Of a stretch of DNA of 64,000 nucleotides, positions 38,685 to 49,238 are shown piece after piece. How positions within the stretch are numbered: position 1 is the first letter of the stretch; every line of letters begins with the position of its first letter. The notes beneath the pieces are model-generated. The model saw only the letters and a list, made by a program, of their open reading frames with translations, did no database searches and was not told the origin of the DNA. A program made the position numbers and the translations under genes. Origin of the DNA: Flavobacteriaceae bacterium. Lineage in GTDB: Bacteria; Bacteroidota; Bacteroidia; Flavobacteriales; Flavobacteriaceae. Where the stretch lies: the NCBI GenBank assembly GCA_018669795.1, contig JABHSQ010000005.1, forward strand, positions 1 through 64,000. The letters are read 5' to 3'.

Positions 38685-40637
38685 ATGAATAAGAGAAAAT
38701 TACTTTTACTTTTACTTTTAGCAACTTATTTTACTGGAATATCTCAAAATAAAAATAATGTTTTGTTAACTATTGATACAAAACCCGTTTATTCTTCAGA
38801 ATTTAAACAAGTCTTTAATAAAAATCTTGATTTAGTTATTGACGAGTCTCAAAAAAATGTTGATGGATATTTAGATTTATTTATAGATTATAAGTTGAAA
38901 GTTACAGAAGCTTATGCTCAAAATTTAGATAAAAATGAAATGTATATAAAGGAATTTGAAAAATATGAAGATCAACTTTCAAAAAAATATATCTTTGATA
39001 AAAGAATTGCATCGCAACTAATAAATGAAGCTTATGAAAGAGGAAAAGATGAAATAAATGCAGATCATATTTTGGTTTTAGTAGGTTTTAATGCCCTGCC
39101 TAAGGATACACTAATCGCATATAATAAAATTAAAATTGCTTATGATAAAGCAGTTAATGGAGATGACTTTGAAACCTTAGTTGTTAATTATTCTGAAGAA
39201 CCAGGCGCAAAAAAATCTAAAGGGAAGTTAGGGTATTTTACTGTTTTTCAGATGTTATATCCTTTTGAAACAGAAGCATACAATACAAAGGTAGGAGGAG
39301 TTTCTAAGATTACAAGAACTGATTTTGGATATCATGTTATTAAAATAAATGATCGGAGAGTAAAAAAACCAAAAATCAATGTTTCTCATATTATGGTTTT
39401 TTCTAATAAGGATAAAAAAGTAGAAAATCCTAAAGAAAGAATTAATGAATTATATGCAATGATTATGCAAGGGGAATCTTTCGAAAATGTAGCCAAACAA
39501 TTTTCAGAAGATAAAAGTACTGGAAAAAATGGAGGCCAAATAAAGACTTTTGGTCCCGGTGATTTAAGAGCGGAACAATTTGAAAAAGCAGCATACTCTA
39601 TAAAAAATAATGGAGATATATTAGCTCCTATTGAAAGTTCTTTTGGATGGCATATCATAAGACTAAATGAGAGATTTACATTACCTACTTTTGAAGAACA
39701 AAAAATAGAAATAGAAAAGAACATTAATAGTGGAGCTCGAGCAAACATAGTTACACAAGCAGTTAATAATAAAATAATTGAAAAATATGGTTATAAAGAA
39801 GGTGTAAGTTATTCTCCATATTTTAATACCTACTTAACAGATAGTATTTATAAAAAGAAGTGGGAATATACTCCTGTTGTATCTAATGAAACTCTTTTTA
39901 CCATCGGGAATAAGAAAGTTAATTATGATGATTTTGCAATTTATATAAGAGATAATCAACGATTCATGAAAAGGTATAGTGATAAAAATGTTTTACTTTT
40001 AGAAATGTATAGCAATTTTAAAAATGAAACAATTAAAAATTATTATAAAGAAAGATTAGAAATAGAAAATGAAGATTATGCAATGATTATCGATGAATAC
40101 AGAAATGGACTTTTAGTGTATGATGTAATGAAAAATAATATTTGGCAAGTTGCAAAATCAGATTCAATTGGCCTTAAACAATATTATGCAGCTACAAAAG
40201 GTAATTATATGTGGAAGGAGAGAGTTGATGTAGATATTATTTCTAGTTCCAACGAAGTAAGTGCAAAAAAAGCCCAAGAATTATTAAATAAGGGAATGGA
40301 AATCACAAAAATTAAAGAACTACTCAATACAGGCGGTAAAGTAAATGTTATCATTACAAGTGGTATTTATGAAGTAGATCAAAATGAACTTCCTGAAGGC
40401 GTCGAAATTAAAGTAGGCGTTTCAGAAATTTATAAAAGGGATAGCTATAGTGTTGTTGTAAATGTTAAAGAAGTGATACAACCCTTAATAAAAGAATTTA
40501 TAAATGTTAAAGGAATTGTTTTAAGTAACTACCAAATCGAAATAGAAAAAAGATGGATGAAAACCCTTAGAGATAAATACAAAGTTGAAATCAATAAGAA
40601 ATCTCTTAAAAAAATAAAAAAAGAATTTGATCATTAA
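38685..40637 (+). CDS. Periplasmic peptidylprolyl isomerase, two parvulin domains
   Basis: A signal peptide ending TGISQ leads a 650-aa PpiC/SurA-type protein. An N-terminal helical chaperone region spans about residues 25-120. Two parvulin domains follow, at about 124-230 (ADHILVLVGF ... GYFTVFQMLYPFE ... FGYHVIKINDRR) and 233-330 (VSHIMVFSNK ... FGPGDLRAEQFEKAAYS ... FGWHIIRLNERF). A long C-terminal region (about 340-650) lacks a recognised domain. It likely folds outer-membrane proteins. It overlaps the next gene by one base (TAATG), so it is part of an operon. Confidence 0.9.
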   Translation: MNKRKLLLLLLLATYFTGISQNKNNVLLTIDTKPVYSSEFKQVFNKNLDLVIDESQKNVDGYLDLFIDYKLKVTEAYAQNLDKNEMYIKEFEKYEDQLSKKYIFDKRIASQLINEAYERGKDEINADHILVLVGFNALPKDTLIAYNKIKIAYDKAVNGDDFETLVVNYSEEPGAKKSKGKLGYFTVFQMLYPFETEAYNTKVGGVSKITRTDFGYHVIKINDRRVKKPKINVSHIMVFSNKDKKVENPKERINELYAMIMQGESFENVAKQFSEDKSTGKNGGQIKTFGPGDLRAEQFEKAAYSIKNNGDILAPIESSFGWHIIRLNERFTLPTFEEQKIEIEKNINSGARANIVTQAVNNKIIEKYGYKEGVSYSPYFNTYLTDSIYKKKWEYTPVVSNETLFTIGNKKVNYDDFAIYIRDNQRFMKRYSDKNVLLLEMYSNFKNETIKNYYKERLEIENEDYAMIIDEYRNGLLVYDVMKNNIWQVAKSDSIGLKQYYAATKGNYMWKERVDVDIISSSNEVSAKKAQELLNKGMEITKIKELLNTGGKVNVIITSGIYEVDQNELPEGVEIKVGVSEIYKRDSYSVVVNVKEVIQPLIKEFINVKGIVLSNYQIEIEKRWMKTLRDKYKVEINKKSLKKIKKEFDH

Positions 40638-41491
40638 TGAATAAAATATTCTTAACTATTTTAAGCCTAATTACTTTAAGTTCTTGTGAATATTTTAAAC
40701 AAGATAATATAAGGATTCCAGTTGCTAGAGTAAATGATAGTTATTTATATCAAAAAGATATTAAAAACTTAACTTTTGACAATACTTCAAAAGAAGATAG
40801 TACATTAATTGTTACTAATTTTATAAATAGATGGGCTACTAAACAATTATTAATTGATCAGTCTATAATTAACTTACCCCAAGAGAAACAGGATGCTTAT
40901 AATAATTTAGTAAATCAATATAAAATAGATCTTTATACTGAAGCTTATAAGAGTTCAATAGTTGCTAAACAATTAGATAGTATTATAACTCTTAAAGAAC
41001 TTGATAATTTTTATAAGCAGAACAAAGAAAATTTTAAATTAAATGATGATTTATTAAAGATAAGGTATATTCATATTGATGCAAATTTTTCAAATACTAA
41101 AGAATTAGTAGAAAAATTTAAACGATTTGATTCTATTGATAAATACGAATTAACAAATTTAAGTATCAAATTTAAAGCCTTCAATTTAAATGATTCAATT
41201 TGGATAAAAAACGATGTGCTAATAGGAGCATTACCAGTGTTAAAACACAGCAATAGTCAAGTGTTAAAAAAAGTTAATTTTACACAATTACAAGATTCAT
41301 TAGGAGTATATTTGGTGAAAATTGAAGCAGTCTTAAAAACTAATGATATTGCTCCTCTTTCTTATGTTAAACAAACAATAGGACAAATTTTATTAAACAA
41401 AAGAAAGCAAGAGCTTTTAAAGAAAATAGAAAAAGACATTACAAAAGATGCAATTAAAAATAAAAATTTTGAACTTTTTACAAAAAAATAG
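40637..41491 (+). CDS. SurA-like lipoprotein, no clear catalytic domain
   Basis: A 284-aa lipoprotein (signal MNKIFLTILSLITLSSC, Cys17). The N-terminal region looks like a SurA-type chaperone helix bundle, and about residues 135-230 (LKIRYIHIDANFSN ... ) may be a degenerate parvulin fold without the catalytic residues I would expect. I infer a chaperone partner from its position between two PPIase genes: it overlaps the upstream gene by one base and the downstream one by 44. Function unproven. Confidence 0.7.
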   Translation: MNKIFLTILSLITLSSCEYFKQDNIRIPVARVNDSYLYQKDIKNLTFDNTSKEDSTLIVTNFINRWATKQLLIDQSIINLPQEKQDAYNNLVNQYKIDLYTEAYKSSIVAKQLDSIITLKELDNFYKQNKENFKLNDDLLKIRYIHIDANFSNTKELVEKFKRFDSIDKYELTNLSIKFKAFNLNDSIWIKNDVLIGALPVLKHSNSQVLKKVNFTQLQDSLGVYLVKIEAVLKTNDIAPLSYVKQTIGQILLNKRKQELLKKIEKDITKDAIKNKNFELFTKK

Positions 41492-42920
41492 CTTTCTGCC
41501 AATAATACTTTTTAGTGTTTTAACTCCTTTAATAGCACAAGAGGTTGTTACTGTTGATAGTAAAGGTGTTGCAAAAAACACAGAAATTATTGAGCAAAAA
41601 ACTATAAATGATACCCTAGTAAATTTTAAAAGATTTAAAGCCGAAGGAGTAAGTGGGGTTGTTGGAGATTTTGTGATTTTAGAATTCGATATAGATAAAA
41701 GTTATCTTGAATTTGAACAAAATGGAGTAGATATTAGTACCATTGATCGTTGCCAGATGATAGGAAAATTAATGGAGGATAAGTTATATGTTCATCAAGC
41801 GATTCAAGATAGTATATTTATATCTGATGCAGAAATTGAACCAGAAGTTGATCAACTTATGGCTTATATGATTGAACAAGTAGGAAATGAAGAAAAAGTA
41901 GTTAATTATTATAGGAAATCTAATATTACGGAGTTAAGAGCTGATTTATTTAAAGCTAGAAAAGAGATTAGACTTACGGAGCGAATGCAAGAAATGATTG
42001 TATCAAATGTTACGATAACTCCTGAAGAAGTAAGAGCATTTTTCTTTTCAATCCCTGTTGATGAACGACCAATATTTGGTGCAGAATTAGAGATTGCTCA
42101 ATTAGTAGTTGAACCAGAAGTTACCGATAAAGCAAAACAAGACGCAGTGAACCGACTCAAGGTTATTAGAGTAGATATCGTAGATAATGGTTCCTCTTTT
42201 GCGACAAAAGCAGTATTATATTCTAAAGATGGAACTCGAACTAAAGGAGGATTAATAGAAGGAGTTCGTAAAGATTCTCCTATGGCAAAGGAATTTAAAG
42301 ATAGGGCATTTTCATTACAAGAAGGGGAGGTAAGTGAACCTTTTGAAACTGAATTTGGTTTTCATTTATTAAAAGTTGATAAGATAAGAGGTCAGCAAGT
42401 AGATGTGCGTCATATTATTATTTTTCCTGAAGTTTCTCAAACTATTGTTAAAGCTGCCCGAAAAAAAATTGATACAATTCGTCAAAGTATCATTGATGAA
42501 AAAATTACTTTTAGCGAAGCAGCAAGACTTTACTCCGATGATTATGAAACAAGAAATAATGGAGGGATACTTGTTAATCCACAAACATTTGATACAAGGT
42601 TTGAATTAACAAAAATGGACCCTACTTTAAGTGCTCAAGTTTATAATATTAAAAAGGGTGAAGTGACTAAGATTTACACAGATTCAGATCGAACAGGAAA
42701 AGATATATTTAAAATATTAACGGTTACTGCAAGATATGACGAACATGTTGCCGATTATCTTTTGGATTATGAGAAGATACATGAACTTGCTCTTAAAGAG
42801 AAACAATTAAGAGCGGTTGAAGATTGGCAAGAAGAAAAAATTAAAGAAACTTATATTAAAGTTAGCTCAGATTATCAAGATTGTGATTTTACTAACAATT
42901 GGGTAAATAAAGAGAATTAG
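41448..42920 (+). CDS. SurA-like peptidylprolyl isomerase
   Basis: A 490-aa exported protein with two parvulin domains (about residues 205-310, and 315-415 from VDVRHIIIFPEV), plus N- and C-terminal chaperone helices, the SurA layout. It has a signal-type N-terminus (FLPIILFSVLTPLIAQ). Parvulin motifs RTKGGLIEGV and ETEFGFHLLKV are clear. The start is uncertain: the ATG at 41448 overlaps the upstream gene by 44 bases, and a TTG at 41469 (MNFLQKNSFLPII) is an alternative. It is followed two bases on by moxR. Confidence 0.9.
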   Translation: MQLKIKILNFLQKNSFLPIILFSVLTPLIAQEVVTVDSKGVAKNTEIIEQKTINDTLVNFKRFKAEGVSGVVGDFVILEFDIDKSYLEFEQNGVDISTIDRCQMIGKLMEDKLYVHQAIQDSIFISDAEIEPEVDQLMAYMIEQVGNEEKVVNYYRKSNITELRADLFKARKEIRLTERMQEMIVSNVTITPEEVRAFFFSIPVDERPIFGAELEIAQLVVEPEVTDKAKQDAVNRLKVIRVDIVDNGSSFATKAVLYSKDGTRTKGGLIEGVRKDSPMAKEFKDRAFSLQEGEVSEPFETEFGFHLLKVDKIRGQQVDVRHIIIFPEVSQTIVKAARKKIDTIRQSIIDEKITFSEAARLYSDDYETRNNGGILVNPQTFDTRFELTKMDPTLSAQVYNIKKGEVTKIYTDSDRTGKDIFKILTVTARYDEHVADYLLDYEKIHELALKEKQLRAVEDWQEEKIKETYIKVSSDYQDCDFTNNWVNKEN

Positions 42921-42921
42921 T

Positions 42922-43875
42922 ATGTCAGATGTTCTAGCAGTAAAACAGTTCGTTATAAAATATAATGAGCTAAGAAAAGAGATTAAAAAAATAATTGTTG
43001 GACAAGATGAAGTCGTTGAACAAGTATTAATTTCTATATTTTCTGGAGGTCATGCCTTATTAATAGGAGTTCCAGGTTTAGCAAAAACATTATTAGTTCA
43101 TACGGTTGCTGAAGCTTTAGGGTTAAATTTTAAACGTATTCAATTCACTCCAGATTTAATGCCTAGCGATATTTTGGGATCAGAATTATTAGACGAAAAC
43201 AGACATTTTAAATTTATTAAAGGCCCCATTTTTTCTAATATTATTTTGGCAGATGAAATTAATAGAACTCCACCAAAAACTCAAGCAGCTTTATTAGAAG
43301 CAATGCAAGAAAGGTCTGTTACAATTGCTGGTCATACTTATAAATTAGATAAACCTTACTTTGTGTTAGCAACACAAAATCCGATTGAGCAAGAAGGAAC
43401 CTATCCTTTACCAGAGGCACAATTAGATCGCTTTATGTTTGCTGTTAATCTAGATTACCCTTCGTTTTATGAAGAAGTGGATATTGTAAAAACTACTACA
43501 GTAGGAGCAAAGCCAGTTATAAATTCATTATTTACTGCTGAAGAAATTATAAAGTGCCAAGGGTTAATTCAAAAAATACCAGTAGCAGATAATGTTATAG
43601 AATATGCGGTAACACTAGTTGGTAAAACGAGACCTAAGAGTTCCACTGCTACAGAAATAGTGAAAAAATATATAGATTGGGGAGCGGGACCAAGAGCGTC
43701 ACAAAATTTAATTTTAAGCGCAAAAACGTATGCAGTATTGCATGGAAAATTTTCTCCAGACATAGAGGACATTCAAAAAGTTGCCATCGGTATTCTTCGC
43801 CATCGATTAATTAAAAACTATAAAGCAGAAGCTGAGGGTTTAAGTATTGAAGATATTATTAAATCACTTTTTTAA
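42922..43875 (+). CDS. MoxR-family AAA+ ATPase
   Basis: A 317-aa AAA+ ATPase with Walker A GVPGLAKT (about residues 49-56), Walker B LADEINR and a sensor-1 region ATQNPIEQEGTYPLPEAQLDRF. MoxR proteins remodel or mature other proteins; in Bacteroidota they are usually next to DUF58 and von Willebrand A genes (Bat operon). Those are absent here, since aconitase follows on its own promoter. It starts two bases after the PPIase stop, so co-transcription with the SurA-like genes is likely. Confidence 0.92.
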   Translation: MSDVLAVKQFVIKYNELRKEIKKIIVGQDEVVEQVLISIFSGGHALLIGVPGLAKTLLVHTVAEALGLNFKRIQFTPDLMPSDILGSELLDENRHFKFIKGPIFSNIILADEINRTPPKTQAALLEAMQERSVTIAGHTYKLDKPYFVLATQNPIEQEGTYPLPEAQLDRFMFAVNLDYPSFYEEVDIVKTTTVGAKPVINSLFTAEEIIKCQGLIQKIPVADNVIEYAVTLVGKTRPKSSTATEIVKKYIDWGAGPRASQNLILSAKTYAVLHGKFSPDIEDIQKVAIGILRHRLIKNYKAEAEGLSIEDIIKSLF

Positions 43876-43995
43876 AATAGATTTTGCATAATTCGTAAAA
43901 TATTACCCATGAAAATCCTTTTTTTATAAAATATGTTTATTAAAACTGAATAATTGATAAATTATATTCATTGAATGGTCTGTATTCTTGATTAT

Positions 43996-44026
43996 TTGCT
44001 AATAATCATTAAATTTTGTAATTTTG
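43996..44026 (+). promoter_or_regulatory. Promoter of aconitase
   Basis: TTG (43996-43998), 20 bases, then TAATTTTG (44019-44026). The start point near 44032 leaves a leader of about 50 bases before the ATG at 44085. Confidence 0.65.
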
Positions 44027-44084
44027 CAAAAGTTTAATCCTAAAAAATTTAAACTTAGTTGTTAAAATTATAAAAATAAAAAAT

Positions 44085-46352
44085 ATGGCATTCGATATTG
44101 ATATGATTAAAAAGGTCTATTCGCAAATGGTGGAGAGAGTAGATAAAGCACGTGAGATTACTAGAAAACCATTAACTCTTTCAGAAAAAATATTATACTC
44201 GCATCTTTGGGATGGAAATGCATCTAAAGCATTTACAAGAGGTAAAGATTATGTAGATTTTGCACCAGATCGTATTGCTTGTCAAGATGCTACAGCTCAA
44301 ATGGCATTATTACAGTTTATGCAAGCTGGTAAAAATAAAGTTGCAGTACCCACAACAGTTCACTGTGATCACTTAATTCAAGCAAAAGATGGGGCAGCAA
44401 CTGATTTAAAAAATGCTAATAGCGTTAGTAGCGAAGTTTTTAATTTTTTAGAATCAGTTTCAAATAAATATGGGATTGGATTTTGGAAGCCTGGAGCTGG
44501 TATTATTCATCAAGTTGTATTAGAAAATTATGCATTTCCTGGTGGAATGATGATTGGAACTGATTCTCATACTGTTAATGCAGGTGGTCTAGGGATGGTT
44601 GCAATTGGTGTTGGTGGAGCAGATGCAGTAGATGTAATGGCAGGAATGGCCTGGGAGCTTAAATTTCCTAAATTAATTGGTGTAAAATTAACTGGAAAAG
44701 TTTCTGGATGGACATCGCCAAAAGATGTAATATTAAAGGTAGCAGGTATTGTTAGTGCCAAAGGTGGTACTGGAGCTATTGTAGAATATTTTGGAGATGG
44801 TGCTACTTCTTTGTCTTGTACTGGAAAGGGTACTATTTGTAATATGGGAGCTGAAATAGGAGCAACTACTTCTACTTTTGGTTATGATGAGTCCATGGAA
44901 CGTTATTTAAGAGCAACGGATAGGGAAGATGTTGCTGATGCTGCTAATGAAGTAAAGGAATACCTTACTGGTGATGCTGAAGTTTATGCAAATCCTGAAA
45001 ATTATTTTGATCAAATTATTGAAATAAACTTATCAGAATTAGGACCCCTAATAAACGGGCCTTTTACGCCAGATTTATCTACTCAAGTAGGTAAAGAAAT
45101 GACAGAAAGAGCTACTGCTAATGATTGGCCTTTAAATGTTGAATGGGGGTTAATTGGTTCTTGTACTAACTCTTCTTATGAAGATTTATCAAGAGCATCT
45201 TCTATAGCTCAACAAGCTTTAGATAAAGGAATAAAAATGAAAGCTGAATTAGGAATTAATCCTGGTTCTGAGCAAGTTCGTTATACAGCAGAACGGGATG
45301 GAATCCTTGAGGTTTTCGAAAATTTAAATGCTAAACTATTTACCAATGCCTGTGGACCTTGTATCGGTCAATGGGCAAGATATAGTAATCCTAAAAATGC
45401 ACCAAAGAATAGTATCATACATTCTTTTAATAGAAATTTTGCGAAGCGTGCAGATGGAAACCCTAACACCCATGCTTTTGTTGCTTCACCTGAGATAACT
45501 GCTGCAATTGCTATAGCAGGTCGTTTAGATTTTAATCCATTAAAGGATTCATTAATAAATAAAAACGGTAAAGAAGTAATGTTTGAGGAGCCAACAGGGT
45601 GGGAGTTACCTCCAAAAGGTTTTGAAGTAAAAGATAATGGATATTTGGCGCCAGAAGCAGATGGGGGTCATGTTCAAATAACAGTTAATGAAAGTTCTGA
45701 GCGTTTACAATTATTAAGTCCTTTTGTTCCTTTAGGGAATAAAATAGAGGGAGCAAAATTATTAATTAAAGCTTTTGGAAAATGTACAACAGATCATATC
45801 TCTATGGCTGGACCTTGGTTGCGATTTAGAGGTCATTTAGATAATATCTCGAACAATTGTTTAATTGGAGCAATTAATGCTTTCAATATGAAAACAAACT
45901 TTGTTAAAAGTCAATTGGATGGAGAATATGATTCCGTACCAAAAACACAAAGATCATATAAAGATGCAGGAGTTTTAACGATTGTTGTTGGTGATCATAA
46001 TTATGGTGAAGGGTCTTCAAGAGAACATGCTGCTATGGAACCTCGTCATTTAGGAGTTGCTGCAGTAATAGTGAAATCGTTTGCTAGAATCCACGAAACA
46101 AACTTGAAGAAACAAGGTATGTTAGGATTGACATTTGCTAATGAAAGTGATTATGACTTAATACAAGAGGATGATACTTTTAACTTTTTAGATTTAAATG
46201 AATTTGCTCCAGGAAAACCTTTAACTGTTGAGGCGGTTCATAGCGATGGAAGTAAAGATATAATAATTACAAATCATACCTATAACGATTCACAAATTGA
46301 ATGGTATGAAGAAGGATCAGCACTGAACTTAATTAAGAAAGGTAATGCTTAA
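44085..46352 (+). CDS. acn: Aconitate hydratase (mitochondrial-type)
   Basis: TCA-cycle enzyme interconverting citrate and isocitrate. The [4Fe-4S] ligands are Cys360 (GSCTNSS), Cys423 and Cys426 (CGPC). The swivelling C-terminal domain has the active-site serine and arginine segment [17 protein letters not shown]. The length (755 aa) fits the mitochondrial-like aconitase found in Bacteroidota, not AcnB. It has its own promoter and a bidirectional terminator. Confidence 0.96.
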   Translation: MAFDIDMIKKVYSQMVERVDKAREITRKPLTLSEKILYSHLWDGNASKAFTRGKDYVDFAPDRIACQDATAQMALLQFMQAGKNKVAVPTTVHCDHLIQAKDGAATDLKNANSVSSEVFNFLESVSNKYGIGFWKPGAGIIHQVVLENYAFPGGMMIGTDSHTVNAGGLGMVAIGVGGADAVDVMAGMAWELKFPKLIGVKLTGKVSGWTSPKDVILKVAGIVSAKGGTGAIVEYFGDGATSLSCTGKGTICNMGAEIGATTSTFGYDESMERYLRATDREDVADAANEVKEYLTGDAEVYANPENYFDQIIEINLSELGPLINGPFTPDLSTQVGKEMTERATANDWPLNVEWGLIGSCTNSSYEDLSRASSIAQQALDKGIKMKAELGINPGSEQVRYTAERDGILEVFENLNAKLFTNACGPCIGQWARYSNPKNAPKNSIIHSFNRNFAKRADGNPNTHAFVASPEITAAIAIAGRLDFNPLKDSLINKNGKEVMFEEPTGWELPPKGFEVKDNGYLAPEADGGHVQITVNESSERLQLLSPFVPLGNKIEGAKLLIKAFGKCTTDHISMAGPWLRFRGHLDNISNNCLIGAINAFNMKTNFVKSQLDGEYDSVPKTQRSYKDAGVLTIVVGDHNYGEGSSREHAAMEPRHLGVAAVIVKSFARIHETNLKKQGMLGLTFANESDYDLIQEDDTFNFLDLNEFAPGKPLTVEAVHSDGSKDIIITNHTYNDSQIEWYEEGSALNLIKKGNA

Positions 46353-46372
46353 TTAGAACTAGTAATAAGATC

Positions 46373-46405
46373 AAAAAAAACCTCAAATTTATTTGAGGTT
46401 TTTTT
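46373..46405. terminator. Bidirectional terminator after aconitase
   Basis: A8-CCTCAAAT, a TT loop, ATTTGAGG-T7. The stem is perfect. It also serves the convergent minus-strand gene ending at 46408. Confidence 0.85.
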
Positions 46406-46407
46406 GT

Positions 46408-47175
46408 TTAATATTTCATTAAATCGGAATATATGAAATTATAATTCAAAATTGACTTTAGCTGATCGCTATTAATTATTTTATATTCATTGAAGGCTAA
46501 TTCGTTAAAAGTTGGATTATTACGACCCTCTTTTTTAAATTCTTTCGTATAAAATTCCCTTTTTTTAGGGTGGGTATCAGCACAGGCATTTAAGGTTTTA
46601 TTCCAAATATTTTTTGCTAGTATTTCTTTGATAATTTGAATACAATCATCTCTATGAATAAGGTTTACAAAAGCATCTGGATAATTAATTGCTTTTCCGT
46701 TTTTAAAGAAATTCCCTGGTTTTCGGTCATAACCAATTAGACCTCCAAATCGCAAAATAGTCGATTTAAAATTTGTATTAGTTTTAAATAAGAGTTCTAT
46801 TTCAGAAAGGGGATTTTTTTTAATTAAACTATTTTCAGTGACGATTGAGTTGCTATTTGGATATACCGAAGTGGAGCTTATAAATAGAATGGTTTTTATT
46901 TTTGAATTTTCAATGTGAGAAATTAAATTTTTAAAATCGGCTATGTTCTTTGATGGAATTGCAATAATCAATACTTCTGAATTTAAGAACTTTTCAAATT
47001 CATTTTCTCGATTACTTAAATTAATAATAAATGGTTGTACTCCATTAGACTTTAATTTTTCGACTTTGATTTCTGAAGTAATCGATCCTTTTATGGAATA
47101 GCCCTTCTTTGTTAACGTTAATGCTAATGGAAAACCAAGCCAACCACATCCTAATATACTAATGTTATTTTTCAC
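46408..47175 (-). CDS. NAD(P)-binding Rossmann-fold protein (YeeZ-like)
   Basis: A 255-aa single-domain dinucleotide-binding protein. The Rossmann motif is ILGCGWLGFPLALTL (residues 7-21), and SSTSVYPNSNS is the SDR/epimerase-like serine region. It resembles the YeeZ or atypical extended SDR group; the substrate is unknown. It lies 59 bases downstream of the PLP gene on the same strand, so they may share a transcript. Confidence 0.75.
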   Translation of the reverse strand: MKNNISILGCGWLGFPLALTLTKKGYSIKGSITSEIKVEKLKSNGVQPFIINLSNRENEFEKFLNSEVLIIAIPSKNIADFKNLISHIENSKIKTILFISSTSVYPNSNSIVTENSLIKKNPLSEIELLFKTNTNFKSTILRFGGLIGYDRKPGNFFKNGKAINYPDAFVNLIHRDDCIQIIKEILAKNIWNKTLNACADTHPKKREFYTKEFKKEGRNNPTFNELAFNEYKIINSDQLKSILNYNFIYSDLMKY

Positions 47176-47234
47176 ATTATTACATTTTTATTAATTTAAA
47201 ATTATCATATCATAAAATGAATCCCAGACCATAG

Positions 47235-49079
47235 TTAAATATTTTTAACAAAATCTAAAAACACTTTTTTATGAAGCTCAAGATCCATATTAGGAGAAAG
47301 CGCTACACGTGCAATATAATCTTTGTCACCTTCTTTAGTAGTCCCTTGGGTAGATGTTGCAGGTACTGTCCAGTAACACCCATTTAACTGTCCATAGCTC
47401 ACGCAATACTTACTTTCATTGGGAATTTTAGTAATCATTAAGTTGATTAATTTTAAATTTAATTCCCTTTTATAAGCTTCTCTTTCCTCATCAGTATTGC
47501 CTTTGGTAGGAAGGTCTAATGAAAATACAGAAGGCATAAATCCTTCTTTTGCCAATGCTTCGGACACAAAATTTATTTTTGCATCTGGTAACGTATTGTT
47601 AATAAAGTTTACAAACTCACGAGTATTGGCATATGCAGCATGAATTCTTTGATTCATTGAAGGCATTTGTTTTGCCAATATTTCATATTGGACCGTTGTT
47701 GCCTCGTTATCGCAAAGTCTTAGGTGCAATTCTATTTTCTCCATCAAAGCATTCGTTTTTGTGTTTCCTATGCAATAGCCAGCAGTACATTTCCCACCAC
47801 TTGGGAATTTCGACCCACTAGCAAATGAAATGGTCCTAATCGTTGATAGTATTTCACTTTCACCTAAAAAATGCACATTAGGGCAAAATGTTTGATCTAA
47901 AATAAAAATGGGATCAATAGCAATATTCCCGGTTGCAGTTTTACGGACTTCACTTAAAACATCTCTTAATTTTATAAGATCTGGAACCTCAACTCTAGGG
48001 TTTGTTGGAATTTCAGCGATAATGTAAGGGATTGCATCTTCATTAGCGATTTTATTTAAAACCAGATCAATACTATCAACCATATCGTGTTCACCATCAA
48101 CTGGTAAATCCAATACTTCAACATTATCAATGCAAGCAGCAACTCTTCTAGCCTGGTCATTGGTTCCACCATAACAATTTGGAGGAACTACAATTTTGAT
48201 AGCCTTTCCTTTATGGTTTTCTAGCGCATCATGAATTAGCCCCATTAAAATCGCATATTGGATAGATAGTCCACTTGAACCAACTAGGGCCTTTGTTTTT
48301 GTACCTGTAATAGCCTTAATTGAATCTAAGACCAATGTTTTATTTGTTTTAATATTACTTTTATTAGTATCAATAGAAAATTGACTTATTAGAAACTGTA
48401 GGGCAATTAAAGAATTTGCAGGTGTCATTGCAATGGTCTCTCTTCTTCTAACATGCTGTATTTCTGATATATAAGATTCATTGTGTTCTCCGTTTACGAC
48501 TAAAATACTTCCCAAGAGTGCATGAATATTAATAGAAAAGTCAATAGTTGATCTTAGATCGAAATTGCATATATCATCCTTTTGTGAAATAAAAATGGTA
48601 CTACCGTTAAACTTCGAAATGGCTGAAGTATTTTCAACCTTTAATAAATCAAATTTATAACCATAAATACGTCTTAGTATTTCCGCATCAAAAAAATCTG
48701 GTAATTCACATGTGTAAATAATTCGGGTATTTTTATTAGCGAATAAATTTTTTCTTAGAATGGCTAATATAGGAACCGTTTTTGATGAAAAACTGATTGC
48801 ATTATTTGGGTTTGTATTATTTAAGTGAGCAATTGTCCATTCTACTAAGCAAGATAATGGATGTCCCAATCGAATATAGTCATAAGCAGTAGGTAATTCA
48901 TTAAGCGCCGATGCTTCAGAATTCTTCTCATTAAATAAGACTTCAAATTGTTCTAAAAATTGACTTTTAGCTAATTTTTCATCATATATATCAAGCCGAT
49001 GAGTGGTTAAATTCAACCAAGCCTTTGGCATGTTTTCTAAAACCTTATTTAAATAATTTAGTATTATATTGTTTTTCAT
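47235..49079 (-). CDS. PLP-dependent enzyme (Cys/Met metabolism-like, 614 aa)
   Basis: A long fold-type I PLP enzyme. The PLP lysine is Lys424 in FASGSKFPSGG, and the cofactor-contact Asp is in AIDPIFILDQTFCP. It resembles the cystathionine gamma-synthase-type family (a C-S lyase or transferase), but is longer than the usual 380-430 aa; the extra ~190 residues are N-terminal and hold no domain I recognise. The substrate cannot be assigned. The upstream 160 bases before the dsbB-like gene show no clear promoter. Confidence 0.75.
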   Translation of the reverse strand: MKNNIILNYLNKVLENMPKAWLNLTTHRLDIYDEKLAKSQFLEQFEVLFNEKNSEASALNELPTAYDYIRLGHPLSCLVEWTIAHLNNTNPNNAISFSSKTVPILAILRKNLFANKNTRIIYTCELPDFFDAEILRRIYGYKFDLLKVENTSAISKFNGSTIFISQKDDICNFDLRSTIDFSINIHALLGSILVVNGEHNESYISEIQHVRRRETIAMTPANSLIALQFLISQFSIDTNKSNIKTNKTLVLDSIKAITGTKTKALVGSSGLSIQYAILMGLIHDALENHKGKAIKIVVPPNCYGGTNDQARRVAACIDNVEVLDLPVDGEHDMVDSIDLVLNKIANEDAIPYIIAEIPTNPRVEVPDLIKLRDVLSEVRKTATGNIAIDPIFILDQTFCPNVHFLGESEILSTIRTISFASGSKFPSGGKCTAGYCIGNTKTNALMEKIELHLRLCDNEATTVQYEILAKQMPSMNQRIHAAYANTREFVNFINNTLPDAKINFVSEALAKEGFMPSVFSLDLPTKGNTDEEREAYKRELNLKLINLMITKIPNESKYCVSYGQLNGCYWTVPATSTQGTTKEGDKDYIARVALSPNMDLELHKKVFLDFVKNI

Positions 49080-49238
49080 TAACCGTAATTTTATAGTTTT
49101 AATTTGTTTTTAATCGTGATCCCGTGCAGGTGTTTATTGCATTAGGTGATCCTATTTAAATTAGTGTTATGTAGAATGATTAGTATAAACTTTTGATTTA
49201 CAAAAATCTATTAAGTGAATCAATATTTATAAAGGGAT

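Noticed and set aside
42369-42609. Frames in both strands inside the SurA-like gene
   Set aside because: They overlap a well-supported parvulin domain.
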